Positions 46,909-59,090 of a stretch of 64,000 nt of DNA are shown one piece after another. Both the position numbers and the translations under genes were made by a program. The notes beneath the pieces were generated by a model that ran no database searches, was not told where the DNA came from, and saw only the letters and a list, made by a program, of their open reading frames with translations. The first letter of the stretch is position 1, and each line of letters begins with the position of its first letter. Source of the stretch: Cryptomeria japonica (taxonomy: Eukaryota > Streptophyta > Pinopsida > Cupressales > Cupressaceae); assembly GCF_030272615.1 (NCBI RefSeq), contig NC_081406.1:233544396-233608395 (forward strand), given 5' to 3'.

Positions 46909-49900
46909 TTACATCCACTGCAATCTAGAGGACTTGGTAATAGCTGAAATTAAAACAATGTACATATCTGAACTGTTGAACGACTTCCGAATCATCAAGC
47001 TCAAATTCAAACATGTTGCAAACCTAGGGTTAACCAGAATCTTGGATATTCTTGAGTTTGAGGATGAAATAATCTGGTACATGTTGAGAGGAGTTCATGG
47101 TGAATTTATCTGGTTGGATAGACCCCACAAGATCACTAAGGATACAATTAGAGCTATCACTGGCTTACCTCAGATAAGTTAGAAACCATAGAAGAAGATA
47201 TCAAATGATCAAATCAACAAGCTCACAGGTGCAACTCTTGATAATCGATCAATGAGAGTCAGTACCATTACTGACAAGGATGTCAGATTCATCAGCGTGA
47301 TTATAGGTTACAAGGTAACCCAATCTAATTGGCTTAACTCAATTTCTAGCTCTTGTATTTTTTTTGCTTATCAAATGTTGAAGAAGGATGAAAAGTATGA
47401 TCTGTGTGAATGGATGAAAAAAGAATTTATTATAAACTTGGGCAAGATCAAGGGAGAGAAAAAGGAGTTTTCTGGTATGTAAATTTGATAGTGTGCCTAA
47501 TGCTTTTCTTTTTTAATGAGATACTTGGGTTTCGGCAAAAGGCAATGGGCCTTCGATATACTAGTAGGCAGGTAGATTAAGGGTTCTATCACCATTTTGA
47601 GAATCCAAAGAGATGAAAAAGTTTGGGGGTACTTCAAAATATTTTAGAAAGCCATGAAGTCAAGGGAAAGAATTCCAAAGCACATAGTTGAGAAATACTC
47701 AACTGAAAATTGTTTTATGGTGGAAAAGGATGAAACTCTTATGGAATTTATGATACCCTAGAAGATATGGATTGAAGAAAAGGGTTATGAGGTAGATGCA
47801 AATATTTTGGATGCATATGATAAGATTCTTATAGATGCACTGACAGATGAATATGAAAAAACATTTGGAACTGCCAAGCAAAAATAACTTGAAGTTAAAA
47901 CATAATTTAATTAGAAGAAGAGAGAGAGGCAGAAGAGAAAAGTAATTCAATTTATTGAAAAAGTCTCAAAAGATATTAACACTATAATTGAAGCCTCATC
48001 AGCCAAAGAAGTCAAGAAGAGGAAACAACTTGAAGCTCTCATTGCACTAATTAATTCAAATACTGAGACTGAGGATGAAATTCCTCTATCTTTCAAGAAG
48101 GTGCAGAGAAAGAAAGTAGAAGACCCAAAGGAGAAAGTTGAGAAGCCAAGGAAGAAGCCAACAAGGTAACCTTTAAGATAGTGGAAAGTAAGCCAGCTGA
48201 AAGAAAGCCTACTCAGAAGAAAAGGCCAGTAAAAGAAACTCCTGCATCATCCGGCAAGAAGAAGAAGAAGGAAGACATAGATAAAGCTATTGAAACCGGT
48301 AATGTAACTATTATTCCACCTATGTCTTATGATGAGTTAATAGATGAGATAACAAAGGATGGTATTTTAACGAGCATTCAACATTATTATGAACATTTGG
48401 ATGATGATGAGAAAAAAGAAATTGAGGAAGCAATTATGTTACACTTAGATATATATAAGAAGTCTTTATTAGGAATTGAAAAGAAAATACCGACACAATT
48501 ATACAATAATCTAAATGCTAGATTATTATCTATTGTAGAGTAAGATTGACACATAAAGATTCAAGGATTATTAACTATTTGTGGTTCAATTACCTCAGAG
48601 GAGATGAATGTGTGCCTTGAAACTGCTAATAAAAAAAAATTCTGAAGAAAGCACAAGACAGTTAGCCTTATGGTAGGTAGAGTTAAAGAAATAATTAGTG
48701 AAACCCATGAGGAATGGGTCAAATTCTTTACTGACAACCCTGATTTCCTTACATCATCGAAAGCTAATCCTAAGTCTGATATTACAGACATCTCGGTTGA
48801 TGTCAAAGGCAAAGGTGTAGTGGGTGGCCCACTCAAAATTTTGAAAGATGCCAAGGAATTGAATGTACAATCTTAGGCAGAAGCTAATGTACAAGATAAA
48901 GAGGATATATCGGTAGAAAAAGCTAGTGTACATAATGAGCATGTTACAAATGTTGAGGAAAATAGTCATCTCGATCAAAATGAACAGGTTGTGGATAAAT
49001 AAAATGAGGTACTAACAATAGCAGATGTTGCACCAAGTGGCAAAGCCATTGGTGCAAAAGAAGATAATATTGAAGAAAATAAACCGGAGGAGAAGGATAA
49101 AGAGAAAAATTAGGGAGAGAAGGAAAAGGAAGATCAAACTGAAATAAGTGCTTCTGCACAATCATCAAAGAAAAAGGAAGAGGAATCCAACAGAGAACTA
49201 GCAGCCAGAACTTCATTGTTGGCAATTAACACTACAATTATTGAGCAAAAGAGCATAACAGTGATGAGTTCAACCGAACTCATGATGATTGTTTCTCAGA
49301 AAATGATCAAGGAAAGGACTAAGGAAAAGCAAACAATTGATCAATCCATTCCAATTTCACACTAGTTAGTCCTGGAATGCCAAATTGATAAGGGAGCAAG
49401 CCCATCCAGCAAGCCCAAAATGCTGACAAAGCATATTTCAAAAGAATTTCAATCATTGCAACAGATCTCTAATCGGCATGCTCTGGACCAGTTTGTTCAA
49501 GCCAAAAGGGCCACTTTTGATTAGTTGATTGAATTGGACAAAATACAAATAGCAGATAGATTGAAAATGATAGATGATGCTTTGAGGCAATGCACAAATA
49601 TTTACCGGGTATGCTGCAATTCAAGTTTACTTATAGCAGATATAGACAAAAGCATTAAAGATATTCAAAATACATTTGTAAGCATTGTAAATAACTTTGA
49701 TGGAGTAAATTCCTTAACCACATCTGTAGATGGTCAAATTTTGCTGTTAGAAGTCCAAATTTAAGCTCTTGAAAGAGACAAAGACAAAATCATACGAAGA
49801 GCTAAATAGCTCAGAGGGTTAAAGAGTCCTCGGTTGGACACACTATATGTACATAAGGAGTGTATAGATATGATGGGAAAGCCCACAGCAGCAGAACTCA

Positions 49901-49910
49901 AAGAAAAATA
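46909..49910 (+). pseudogene. Element B ORF2, main segment (unknown retroelement protein)
   Basis: It continues the frame interrupted at 25947. The first 90 codons (to 47182) are open and include LRGVHGEFIWLDRPHKITKD and IRAITGLPQ, a motif style I associate with plant-mobile-domain-like ORFs carried by gymnosperm retroelements (unverified). Beyond 47180 stops and frameshifts accumulate, but coding character returns: a lysine-rich basic stretch (PTQKKRPVKETPASSGKKKK) at about 48205-48270, acidic segments at 48300-48540, and a coiled-coil-like C-terminus at 49525-49800. No polymerase or protease motif is present. A basic region followed by coiled coil suggests a structural or nucleic-acid-binding role, but this is inference. 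Confidence 0.55.
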
Positions 49911-50100
49911 ATCTCATGCATATGTCCTAAATGTACTTGTGTCAATTTTAGGGACATTCAAATCTAGTTGAGACACATGTTTGGAGTTCTTGAAGAATGC
50001 TTACCCGGAAATTTTCAAGCTCATCAACTCCAGTAAGTATTTTGAGGGACATTCCCCTGTAAAGAATTTTATTGATTTATTCATTCTTTGTACCATTTTT

Positions 50101-50278
50101 TGGCATTGATGCCAAAGGGGGAGAGATGTATGTGAAAAATAGAAAGGAGAAATATGTATGGATCAGATTTTAGATGGTATATATAGCTCAGGGGAAGAAA
50201 AATCATACTCCAAGATCAGCAGGGCAGATTGAAACCATTTTTCACATGAGTATAGCCATCAATGCCAAAGGGGGAGAT
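50101..50278 (+). promoter_or_regulatory. 3' untranslated region of B with two polypurine tracts
   Basis: GCCAAAGGGGGAGAGATGTATG at about 50111-50132 and AAAGGGGGAGAT adjoining the LTR at 50267-50278. The paired tracts and the GTGAAAAATAGA phrase are shared with element A (minus strand, 18612-18815). Confidence 0.7.
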
Positions 50279-51143
50279 TGTTAGAAATTGACACTCATTT
50301 GGTTTCTTATGTTGTCATTGATGGCAACATTGGTAACATATTTTGGTTCACATCAACATCCGGTAGACACTTCACAGGCATCAAGGATTTCAAAGGTAAC
50401 TGGCAAACTAGGTACCAGTATAGGAAGTCAACATCACTTGGAGTTCCGACAAAGGGTAGTATCCAGAAAATCATTTTATAATTCATATATATTTATAATA
50501 AGCTGACATGTATTATCATTTTTATATTGTCAATGTAAGATGACATATGGCATGAATGTTCGTATATAAGTCAGTCTATTAGGTCATTTTGATATACAAC
50601 ATTCGAGAGAAGATAAAAAATGTGAAGATTATGTATGCAAGATCATTTGTATGAAAAATAAATATCTTTTAATGATCTGTAGATGATCTTTAAGGTTCTC
50701 ATAAGGTGTATGTTATTTCGGCAAGGGTTTAGGGTTCAAGAACCAGAACTCAATCAGGTATAGCAGATGTATTATATGAGTTTAGTTTTGTAATTTTGTA
50801 TCAGAAAGTGATTGTAGTTAGTGAGACTCTTGGTGATGAGTAGTGTGCTCTAGTCAGTGTGCCTTATTGCATGTGTGGGCCCCTGTTATGTGTAATATCT
50901 CTTCATATGGCCAATGAATTTATATTGTGGGTCACAAATCCCACCATGGTTTTTCCTCATTAAGGTTTTCCACATATAAATTTTTTGTGTTATGGTGTTC
51001 ATTATGTGTTTGCATTATTTGTTTCAGTTATATGTATTTATGTTTACCAGTTGATGAATGAATGCTTTGATAAGGCTAAAATCTTATATTGTGGCAGAAC
51101 ACTGATTCACCCTCCCCCCTCTCAGTGTTCTTGGATTCCAACA
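50279..51143 (+). repeat. 3' LTR of element B
   Basis: It starts TGTTAGAAATTGACACTC and ends GGATTCCAACA. A TATA-like GTATATAAG lies at about 50563-50571. It lacks the short duplication seen in the 5' LTR. Confidence 0.85.
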
Positions 51144-52448
51144 ATTCCTCAAGCAGTTAAGCTTCTGCAGAGAGGACCAATCTCTGATACCAATTATTAG
51201 ACAGATCGGATAATTAGAGGACAATTGAGATTGGGGGGTGAACCAGTTGTCACCGGATTATAAAACATTAAGCATTTAAATCCTTATTACCGAAACACAT
51301 AAACTTAATATCAGAATGCATAAACCAAATACTAGAATGAAAGATATAGCAATTAAACATAAACATAAATCACAAAACATTTACCATCCATCTATAACAC
51401 ATGACACCAAGATTTGTACGTGGAAAGTCCGGTAAAGGGAAAAACCACTGTAGTAAGCCTACCCACAATCAGATAATATTTATGTAGTAAGTATGTGAAT
51501 ACAATATGAGGTTCCTGCACATGCAAGAAATCCAATAGCCTAGAGTGAATTGATCATCACATAAAGGAGCCTCACTGACTACGTAAACATCGGACTATAA
51601 TCCAGAAAGAAGCATGAAATGCAAGTATAGCATCTCCTATGCCTGAGTACAGTTCTAGTTAAGCTCAATACCAGAGGCCTTAAACCTCTCTTACAAACCC
51701 AATTTTATCACCTATGATCGACCAAATCTTTTGCATATTATTACAACATTATTCTCATGCTGATAACCATAATCCCATATGCCCATACCATACATGATCT
51801 ACAAAGAGATCTTACATCATATTTATACCAGCCTATGACCTAAACAATTAGGTCAACCACCTACAAGATAATACAATAAGTTCATAACATAAACCCACAA
51901 TCCAATGATCAACCAAGTCGGCTTAGGCCGAAAACAATGTAAACCAATCATTAGATCCTGCCTGTAATGCATCAGGAACATCCTCCAACACATTACAGAA
52001 ATCGGTCCATAACCTAGATAACACTGGACCCAAAATAGGTTGCCATAAGCCAAATCCAACACCACCAATAAGCTGGAACATGAACAAAATAACAAACAAT
52101 ATCCTGAGAACCATCTAGAAGCCTCACCAACACCACTTATCACGTGTATCAAAAGATCTTCAACAAAGCTCTGTCGATAAAACCCTTACTGGTGACCAAA
52201 AGTCTTACTAGAACAAATAATAGCTCCAAAGTCATCAAATCCCAAACCAACTGATCGTGATACACATCTAAATAGCATGAATGATAGATCCAAACCAATT
52301 ACACAAACCAAAGCATACCGGATCCTACCAAATAAATATCATAATCAACTACTCTACCGGAAACCAGTAAACAACCAAAATAGCTTGTGTTGTCATCAAT
52401 GACAAAACATCAATGCAACACATAATCAATTCCTCCAAATTCCCAATA
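51144..52448 (-). mobile_element. Copia A-family fragment: internal tail, primer binding site and complete 5' LTR
   Basis: 51144-51194 is A-type internal sequence (CCTCAAGCAGTTAAGCTTCTG) with the primer binding site TGGTATCAGAGATTGG on the minus strand (about 51179-51193). 51195-52448 is a full LTR (TATTAGACAG ... AAATTCCCAATA on the plus strand), with both terminal dinucleotides slightly mutated. Its outer end touches the second polypurine block. The first ~165 bp repeat sequence that is already present left of element B (23126-23294), with many differences. Confidence 0.75.
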
Positions 52449-52526
52449 GAGAGAAAATAAGAATAAAGATAGGGAGATAGAGAGAATGAGAAAAAGAGAA
52501 AGAGAGTGGGAAGGAGACACCTTAGA

Positions 52527-52590
<64 letters not shown>

Positions 52591-53262
52591 GGGAGGGAGG
52601 AAGAATAGAGATAGGGAGATAGAGAGAGTGAGAAAAAGAGAAAGGGAGTGGGAGGAAGAGACTTGGGAAGGAAAGCTCGAGAAAGAGAAAGGGAGAGAGG
52701 GGAAGAGGGAAAGAGAGGGAGAGAGAGAGAGAGAGAGAGAAGAAGAAGAAAGAGAGGGAAGGGGGGAGAGAGAAACAAAGAATAGACATAGAGAGGGAGA
52801 TATTGGAGGATAGAGAGGAAGAATAGAGTTAGGGAGATATAGGAGGAGAGGGAGAAAGAATAGTGATAGGGAGAAATACTTGAGAGAGAAGGAGAGAGAG
52901 TTGAGAGAAAGAGAAAGGCAACGAGATTAAGAAAGAGAAAGAGAGATAGAGGGAAATAAAGAGAGACTTGAGAGAGTAAGAGAAAGGGAGGGGGAGGAAG
53001 ATGGAGATAATGGAAGAGAGAGACACTTAAGAGAGAGGGAGAGAGTGAGAGATAGAGATACTTGAGAGAGGGAGAGAAATAGAGACCCCAAGTGAAAGAC
53101 GAAAAGAGAGGGATGGACCAAAGAGAGAGAGCGGGTGAGGGAGATGGGAAAGAGAGGGAGAGATACCTAAGAGGGAAGGAAGTAGAAAGGGAGATACCTA
53201 AGAGAGAGAGGGGCAAGGGTTAAGGAAGAGAGAGGGGGAATGCGAGGAAGAGACCAGGGAGA
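52449..53262. repeat. Polypurine/polypyrimidine block, 0.8 kb
   Basis: It is purine-rich on the plus strand, with the same embedded phrase (GAGAAAAAGAGAAAGGGAGT near 52630, and a variant near 52485) as the block at 15424-17368 and a pure (GA)n run at about 52530-52590. Past 52880 it becomes less regular. Pyrimidine-strand open frames here are compositional artefacts. Confidence 0.9.
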
Positions 53263-54465
53263 TAGTGTTGATATGAGCATGTTAATTATTGAAATTTGAT
53301 AAGTTTGAAATTTATATGAATACTCTAAAAACTAGAATCTACACTATATATTTTAGATATTTGGAACCACTCTCAAATGTCCTAACAATATATACATAAA
53401 ATATAACTTAAAGTATAAGAAAGGAAAAATACAAACAAATAAAAATGTGAATTATACTTAAATGTTATATTTTATGTATATATTGGAGAGAGAACACTCG
53501 GTACCTTCTAAGATGAAAAAATACTATGAAATACATTTGGCATACACCTTATTTGGCATGCGCCAAATATTGTGTGTGCCAAATTTGGCATGCACCAAAT
53601 ATGTCACCTTGGGGAACACCAAGCCAAAGGCTTGGATTTTCCTTAGGCATCCAACCCAAATGCTTGGATTCCCTTCTCAGGCCTAAGACGTGTTTTCAAG
53701 CAAATATTCAAAATTCTCTTTTTTGTTCACGCTCTCCATCAAGTTTGCACGTGTTTCAATGCAATTAAAAAAACACCATACAATTTTCAAGATTTGTCTT
53801 AGCTATCCAAGCATATAATTCTTTTCAAATTTTGATAATGTTAAGGTCTTCATCTATAATTTCTTTTGTTAGTGTGTCTGATTTTTGTCAAAAAATAACA
53901 TGTCATATTTTGGCCATAGATTTTTACCCGTTTATCGAATTTTGAAACAAATTACGTTTCTAGAAACTAGACTCCATTCTACACAATTTTTTTTTTTTTT
54001 TTAATTTCTTATTTTTGATGAGTTTTCATAAATTTTTGGAGGGAGCACACTCAAATTTCTAGTTTTTAGGATAAGTCTACTTTGGAAATTTGTAAAAATT
54101 TAAATATTCGTAAAAAATTTAGCTGAAAAATTTGGCATTTACTTCAATGTGTTAGATACTTTCTCACTCGAGCAATTTGCAAAATTCTAAAAAATAGCTG
54201 ATGTTTTAGGGGCACCACATTTCACGCTATGTTATTTTTTCTGAAAAAATAGGACCAATAAATGTGGTTCCCCTTTTTGAAACCCTTAATCTCCTCTGTT
54301 TCAAAAAAAATTAGTAGTTTAGAAAGTAGATTTAGAGCACTTCAACTTTTGTTGTTGTTGCATCTTCAAATTTTGAGTATACCTATCTTCAATTTCTCAT
54401 CAAAGTTCAGACTTTGCTGATTTTAGAAAAAAAGTGGCATCTTAAAACCCCTTTTTGGTCCCCCA
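53263..54465. other. AT-rich spacer, probably old LTR sequence; no gene seen
   Basis: Palindrome-like GGCATGC motifs with flanking AAAT/ATTT recur at 53556-53602. A 15-T run lies near 53988-54002. The stretch 53930-54290 has the look of a retroelement LTR or UTR (inference from style only), without identified ends. Confidence 0.4.
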
Positions 54466-55420
54466 TCTTTGTGCACTTACCCAATAGTTGTCTGGTGGGA
54501 GAGGCCAAAGATCATGGATCCAAGATGCATTAGGTCTTATGCCACATGGTGGGGGGCCCATAGACTCATTCGTCTCACTATTATAGGGATATTAGAGTTA
54601 GATGAGATAGCTCCATTAGTGGACGAGGTGGGGGGGGACAAGGGGATGCGGTGGGAGAGGGAGGAGCTGTAGGATGAGCTAGGTTTAGGCAATGGGTGTC
54701 GTGAAGAGGAGGGAGAGGGCCAAGAGCAGCACAAGTACCAATATAGGTATATGCACCTCCACAAGTACAGGTTATGAGAGAGCAGGTAGAGCTAACTCGA
54801 TAGGTTGAGGGGTCACTAGGAGGAGGGGTGGAGCCTATGGATGTACGGGTGGGGGATGAGTAGGTACAAGGACAAATCTGTCGGGCCATTTTAGATTAGG
54901 CCATTTTGGAGAGAGATAAAAAGAGGGATTGGAAACAAACCCTATATGATCAACTAGCCGCAGAGAGGCATAGGTCAAAGCAGGAGAGGGTTAGAGTAGA
55001 TAGCCTATAGATGAACCTGGACAGGGTGAGGGAGGAGGGGGAGGCTCTGAGGAAAGACCTTGAGGATTCTGTATGAAAGAGAGATAGCTACAAGATAGAG
55101 GCAAAGACTACCTCTGAGATGCTAGAGGACGGAGGAGATGAGGAGGATGGATGAGGAGATGGAGAGGATGGACAGTGAGCTACAGACATTGAGAGCTCGA
55201 GTGACTAGAGCAAAGGCAGATGCAACTTGGTTGTGAGGGGAGAGGGATATGGCTCGTCAAGCCATTGATCCAAGGTAGATGATGACTCTCTTTATAGAGT
55301 CCATGGATGCATGCAGAGCCTCAAACGGATCTCTCAGGGAGGCTCCGTACTACCAGAGCCTATATGAGGGTGCAATTCTAGTTGATTAGTGAGCTTCCAG
55401 TTTTGCATAGAGGACCCAAT
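54466..55420 (+). pseudogene. Decayed coiled-coil-type retroelement ORF remnant
   Basis: The plus strand shows broken coding character: an opening segment (VVWWERPKIMDPRCIRSYATWWG) and, further on, charged heptad-like stretches (LYDQLAAERHRSKQERVRVD; MNLDRVREEGEALRKDLEDS) separated by stops. Base composition is unusually G-rich on the plus strand. It resembles accessory ORFs of large plant retroelements more than any host gene, but I cannot name it. Confidence 0.4.
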
Positions 55421-56040
55421 CGATGTAGACACAGACACAAACATTAGGGGAGTCTGTGGGGATGGCAACAAGAAAGGACTTTTTAGTCTAGCCTATTTTT
55501 AAGTGCTCCCTTCCTTGTCTCTTGTTGTCAAAACTCTTGAATCTTTTGGGTTACTCTTCAAGACAGAATGAATTATAAAAGAGATGGCAACTCTTTTAAA
55601 AGAAGAATTAATTTAATTTAATTTTGGTAGTAAGAAGTACCAGCCAATTCATTAACATCCACTAATATCCACCCTTGAAAATCATACTAATGCAATTCCC
55701 CATGCCTTTCACTAGCTAACAACCTTATTTATGCATTGTGTGTATTGATGCCATGAAAAGACTGTGCCTTAAGAGATGAAAATTCCATTGAGTTGGGTGA
55801 TTGAGGAAATGTTGAACTATGAAACTAAAGATATGTGGTGTTCAAAGTTTCAAAGAACTTGTGACTAGACAACAATGAAGAGCATCATTGTTATGTGACC
55901 AACAGTTAGGCAAGACACTTGAGGGAAAGTCAAGTGATCAGTTGATTTTGGAATGAATGAACTTGTTGACTAGGTACAAAAGGTAAGAAAAAGGTCGACT
56001 ATATAAAGGGCACAAACTGACAAAGGGAGGCAAATAAAAA
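55421..56040. other. Spacer upstream of the Gypsy remnant; no gene seen
   Basis: Contains a short hairpin (AAAAGAGATGGCAACTCTTTT, about 55576-55597) and a TATA-like CTATATAAAGG near 55999-56009. No coding sequence was recognised. Confidence 0.35.
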
Positions 56041-56444
56041 ATGACTCAATTTTGACAATTATGGAGAAATTATTTCTAGTGAATGACAACAGTGGGGAAG
56101 ACCTCTTTCAGCATGCAATTCTACATCATCAAAATGCTAAGCCATTTCACCAAAAGTAGAGACCCACCAATCTTAATCTTGCCACTAAAATGCAAAAGGA
56201 GTTGATGAAATTAAAAGAGAGGGGTATTTATTAAACCAATCTATCAATCAAAATGGGTTTCAAATTTTGTTCCAAGTGGGAATAAAAATGGATAAATAAG
56301 GCTATATTTAGACTTTAGGAATTTGAATATCAAATCCCTATAATGTAATTATCATTTTCTTAACACAAGTCACCTATTATAAAACTTGATTGGTTTTTAG
56401 TTAATTCCAGTGATGGGTGGGTTCTTGAGGCATAAATAGATTGT
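56041..56444 (+). pseudogene. Gypsy RT N-terminal remnant
   Basis: Translation gives AKPFHQK-stop-RPTN, then NFVPSGNKNG-stop-IRLYLDFRNLNIKSL, the RT fingers, and VMGGFLRHK-stop-IV, which corresponds to the first palm motif (usually LDGFSGYNQIV). The catalytic Asp is Gly. The segment stops at the ATAGATTGT repeat. Confidence 0.65.
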
Positions 56445-57917
56445 GTGTGCTGGAATATGCGGTGATTAGAATATCAACATTGAGATCAAAAGACCAACAT
56501 ACCAATGAGACTTTGGAGTGCAAATATTAACTAACTTAAACTAGTTTAACTTCTCAAGATATGTCTCATTGTTCTCTATCTCATAGGATCCCTAAAGTCA
56601 ATGTTTTTCTCTCAGATCATTGAGCAAATGACTTAGGAATGACAACTCCAAGAACGAGTGATATTGTGATCTATATGCATGAATGCATTTTAAGATCTAT
56701 ACGATATGTTCAAACTCGTGATATTAAGCTAAAAGGAAGATAATGATATGATAAAGATATTGACAAACTATCCTAACATGATATACTAGCATGGATATGT
56801 TATGATATGAAATGCTTCTTAATGCTAAAATGCTATTCTAACAAGGAGAGGCTAAAATGCTTGATATAATTAGACTATAATGTAGATACATGAAACTTGG
56901 ATATGGACAATGAAGAAGGTGAGCTCTATTTATAGAGGAAATAGGGAAATGAATGGTTAAGATTGAATAATATTAACAATGGCTAGGATTGAAAGTCACT
57001 CAATCCATGTTTACAATTTTCACCAATGAAATCGTGACAATTGTCAACAAGAGGTGGCTTGAGAGGAGATGTAAGAGGCATTAACTGCCTGAGAAGACAT
57101 GAAGGTCACCTTAGGAGGTTCGGTTATGGCTAGGTTCGGGTCATCCATTGGATAAAGTTTCTACCCAAGGGATAAACTCTTGTGCAAGGGTTAGATGGGA
57201 TAACTAGGGTCAAAGCAATGCGTGCTTGATGAGACCCTTGAGTTAGATGAGGGTTAAGTTAGAGAGAAAGTCTCTAACCATGAGGGAGGGTTGGATTAAC
57301 CATTAATGGTTAATAGGACCTTGGGGGACAAATTTGTAAGAGTTCTTCCAAATTTGGGGAATTCAACAAGTTAACTTGTTGAAGAAATAAAGTCTTTATT
57401 GCATTTAGAAGACTTTCTTCCAAACTTGAGAAGTGACCTCCTCAAACTTAGGGAAATGATATGATTGGATTAGTTAAGGTTAATTAATTGGGATTAGATA
57501 GGTTCTAGAAGAATGATTAGGAGGCAAGTGGGAGAAATAGGAAGGGGCAAGTGGGAGAAATAGAATTTTAATTAAAATAAAATGTTTTATTTCAACTAAA
57601 ATAGATGCAACTTGCGTTTGTAGGAAAATGTGAGTGGGGGGTATAAATAAATTTGATTTATTTATATGCAAGGATCAATTTAATTAAATGTAAATTTATT
57701 TAAAATGGAGAAAGGGGATTTAATTAAATAAAGTGATTTATTTAATTAAAAGCTAGAAAGGTGGGGTTAGATGAATTTAATTATAAAAATTAAATAATTC
57801 ATTTAATTTAATAGATGAAAATGAAGAAATTAATTAAATAAGATTTAATTAATCGCGGGATGCGGTTTAAATAAATATTAAATGTTTATTTAAGAAGGTG
57901 GTCAGATTTATATTTCT
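56445..57917. mobile_element. 1.47-kb insertion in the RT gene, flanked by a 9-bp direct repeat
   Basis: The RT sequence stops and resumes at the same codons; ATAGATTGT is present on both sides (56436-56444 and 57918-57926). The insert has no recognised ORF. Its right third (57560-57880) is very AT-rich with repeated TTTAATTAAAT-like phrases, and no terminal inverted repeats were seen. A 9-bp duplication would suit a Mutator-like element; a solo LTR or a mixed event is also possible. Confidence 0.5.
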
Positions 57918-58330
57918 ATAGATTGTAGTCAAGGAATTAAAGTAATATGAGATAGTCTTTACAAGTCCTTGGGGAACACATGTGTATCTAACAATGCTAT
58001 TTGGACTTGAGAGTGTAATCTCTAAATTTTAAAGAGCCATAGAGGGTGTGTTGAAATAAAGGACCATGATAAGCACTTGGAGTAAAAAATTTAAAAGATT
58101 CCTTGAGTATCAAATCTTTTTGAATGCCAAGAAGTATATATTTGGTATAGAGGAAGGTGTTCTACTAGGACACATTATCTCCAAGGATGTAGTAAGGTTC
58201 AATATAGAGAGCTTCAAGGTGATTGATCGAATTCCTAGGACCAAAATAGTGAAAGGCATATACACTTCTTTCATGATTAATTTCTTGAAGTTTATATCAA
58301 ACTTTATGATGCAAGAGCATCCTAGGTTCA
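57918..58330 (+). pseudogene. Gypsy RT palm/connection remnant with the catalytic DD deleted
   Basis: Residues match SPWGTHVYLTMLFGLE ... RAIEGVLK, then jump to WSKKFKRFLEYQIFLNAKKY and GVLLGHIISKD. The stretch that normally carries Y-x-DD (about 20 residues) is missing. It ends near FMINFLKFISNFM. Confidence 0.7.
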
Positions 58331-59090
58331 TTAGCAATCTTGCATCAACCAAAAATATTTTCTTTCAGTTTGGTTTCCTATTCCGTTTTGTGTTTCAGTT
58401 TCTATGTTTCACTCTGGATCCCTCTGAGTTGCTCATTCTTTGTGCAAATATGAGTTTGGATAATAGACATGTTCTCGTACGTTGATCTTGGATTTCGACA
58501 GAATGTCACTTCCGAATTGTCTGGCAGTTCTTAGTTTTCAAACCAGTTTGAACCTTAGCGGCTAGATGATGTTTCCTTATCTTTTGAAGCATCTCCTTGA
58601 CTTATGGAGCCGATTAGAACTTCATACGATGTTCCCATACGCTTGGTCGACCTTCCTTTTGGTTCATGTTTCATTTCAGTTCTTCTCTGGAGGATTTCCT
58701 TCATACTTGGGGCCGGCCTATTTGCACATTACACTTTCTTGCCTTGGGGATTGTAATCTTTCTTTGGCCAACCCAGATGTGTTCTGAATACTATATATTA
58801 ATGTATTAGATCCTAGACCTGAGTAGTTAGTGCATGGTTGATGATGATCAGATAGATATAGATCAAATTTGAACATCTCTTTAGTTCTTGATTGAATGTG
58901 CATTTTGTAATCAGGCCTGTTAGCCTGCTTGTAACTCGGATGTTGCTAGTCAGTTGTATTTGAATTCATGATATAATTAGAGTCCGATCTGGCATTCTTC
59001 TCTATTATATTTTGTTGTTTTCGTTGTGTTAATTTTTCTTCATGGTTCAGACAATTCTCTTTGAGGACTCTCCAACCATGGCTGCGCCAC
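58331..59090. other. Non-homologous insertion within element D; no gene recognised
   Basis: This stretch has higher GC than its surroundings and a TATATATTAATG-like motif near 58790. Short open frames have no recognisable content. It interrupts D between RT and RNase H. Confidence 0.4.

Larger units (their letters stand above)
23295..51143 (+). mobile_element. Non-autonomous LTR element B, split by element C
   Basis: LTRs are 23295-24196 and 50279-51143. Next to the 5' LTR is a primer binding site (TGGTATCAAATCC, 24199-24211), and next to the 3' LTR a polypurine tract (AAAGGGGGAGAT, 50267-50278). Without C and one copy of its target duplication, B is about 6.9 kb. It encodes a coiled-coil/zinc-knuckle protein (ORF1) and a second protein (ORF2). 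I find no protease, integrase, RT or RNase H, so B must have relied on another element. The flanks do not match as a target duplication: the left end sits in the A LTR, and the right end sits just before a primer binding site of an A-family element. Confidence 0.75.

Noticed and set aside
52410-53216. Open frames in the second polypurine block
   Set aside because: Same compositional artefact as in the first block.
54537-54889. Minus-strand Pro/Ser-rich open frames
   Set aside because: They are shadows of the G-rich plus-strand remnant; stops are rare because of composition.
58066-58485. Single gene of 139 codons
   Set aside because: The first two thirds are Gypsy RT remnant; the rest is the following insertion. 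It is a chance fusion.
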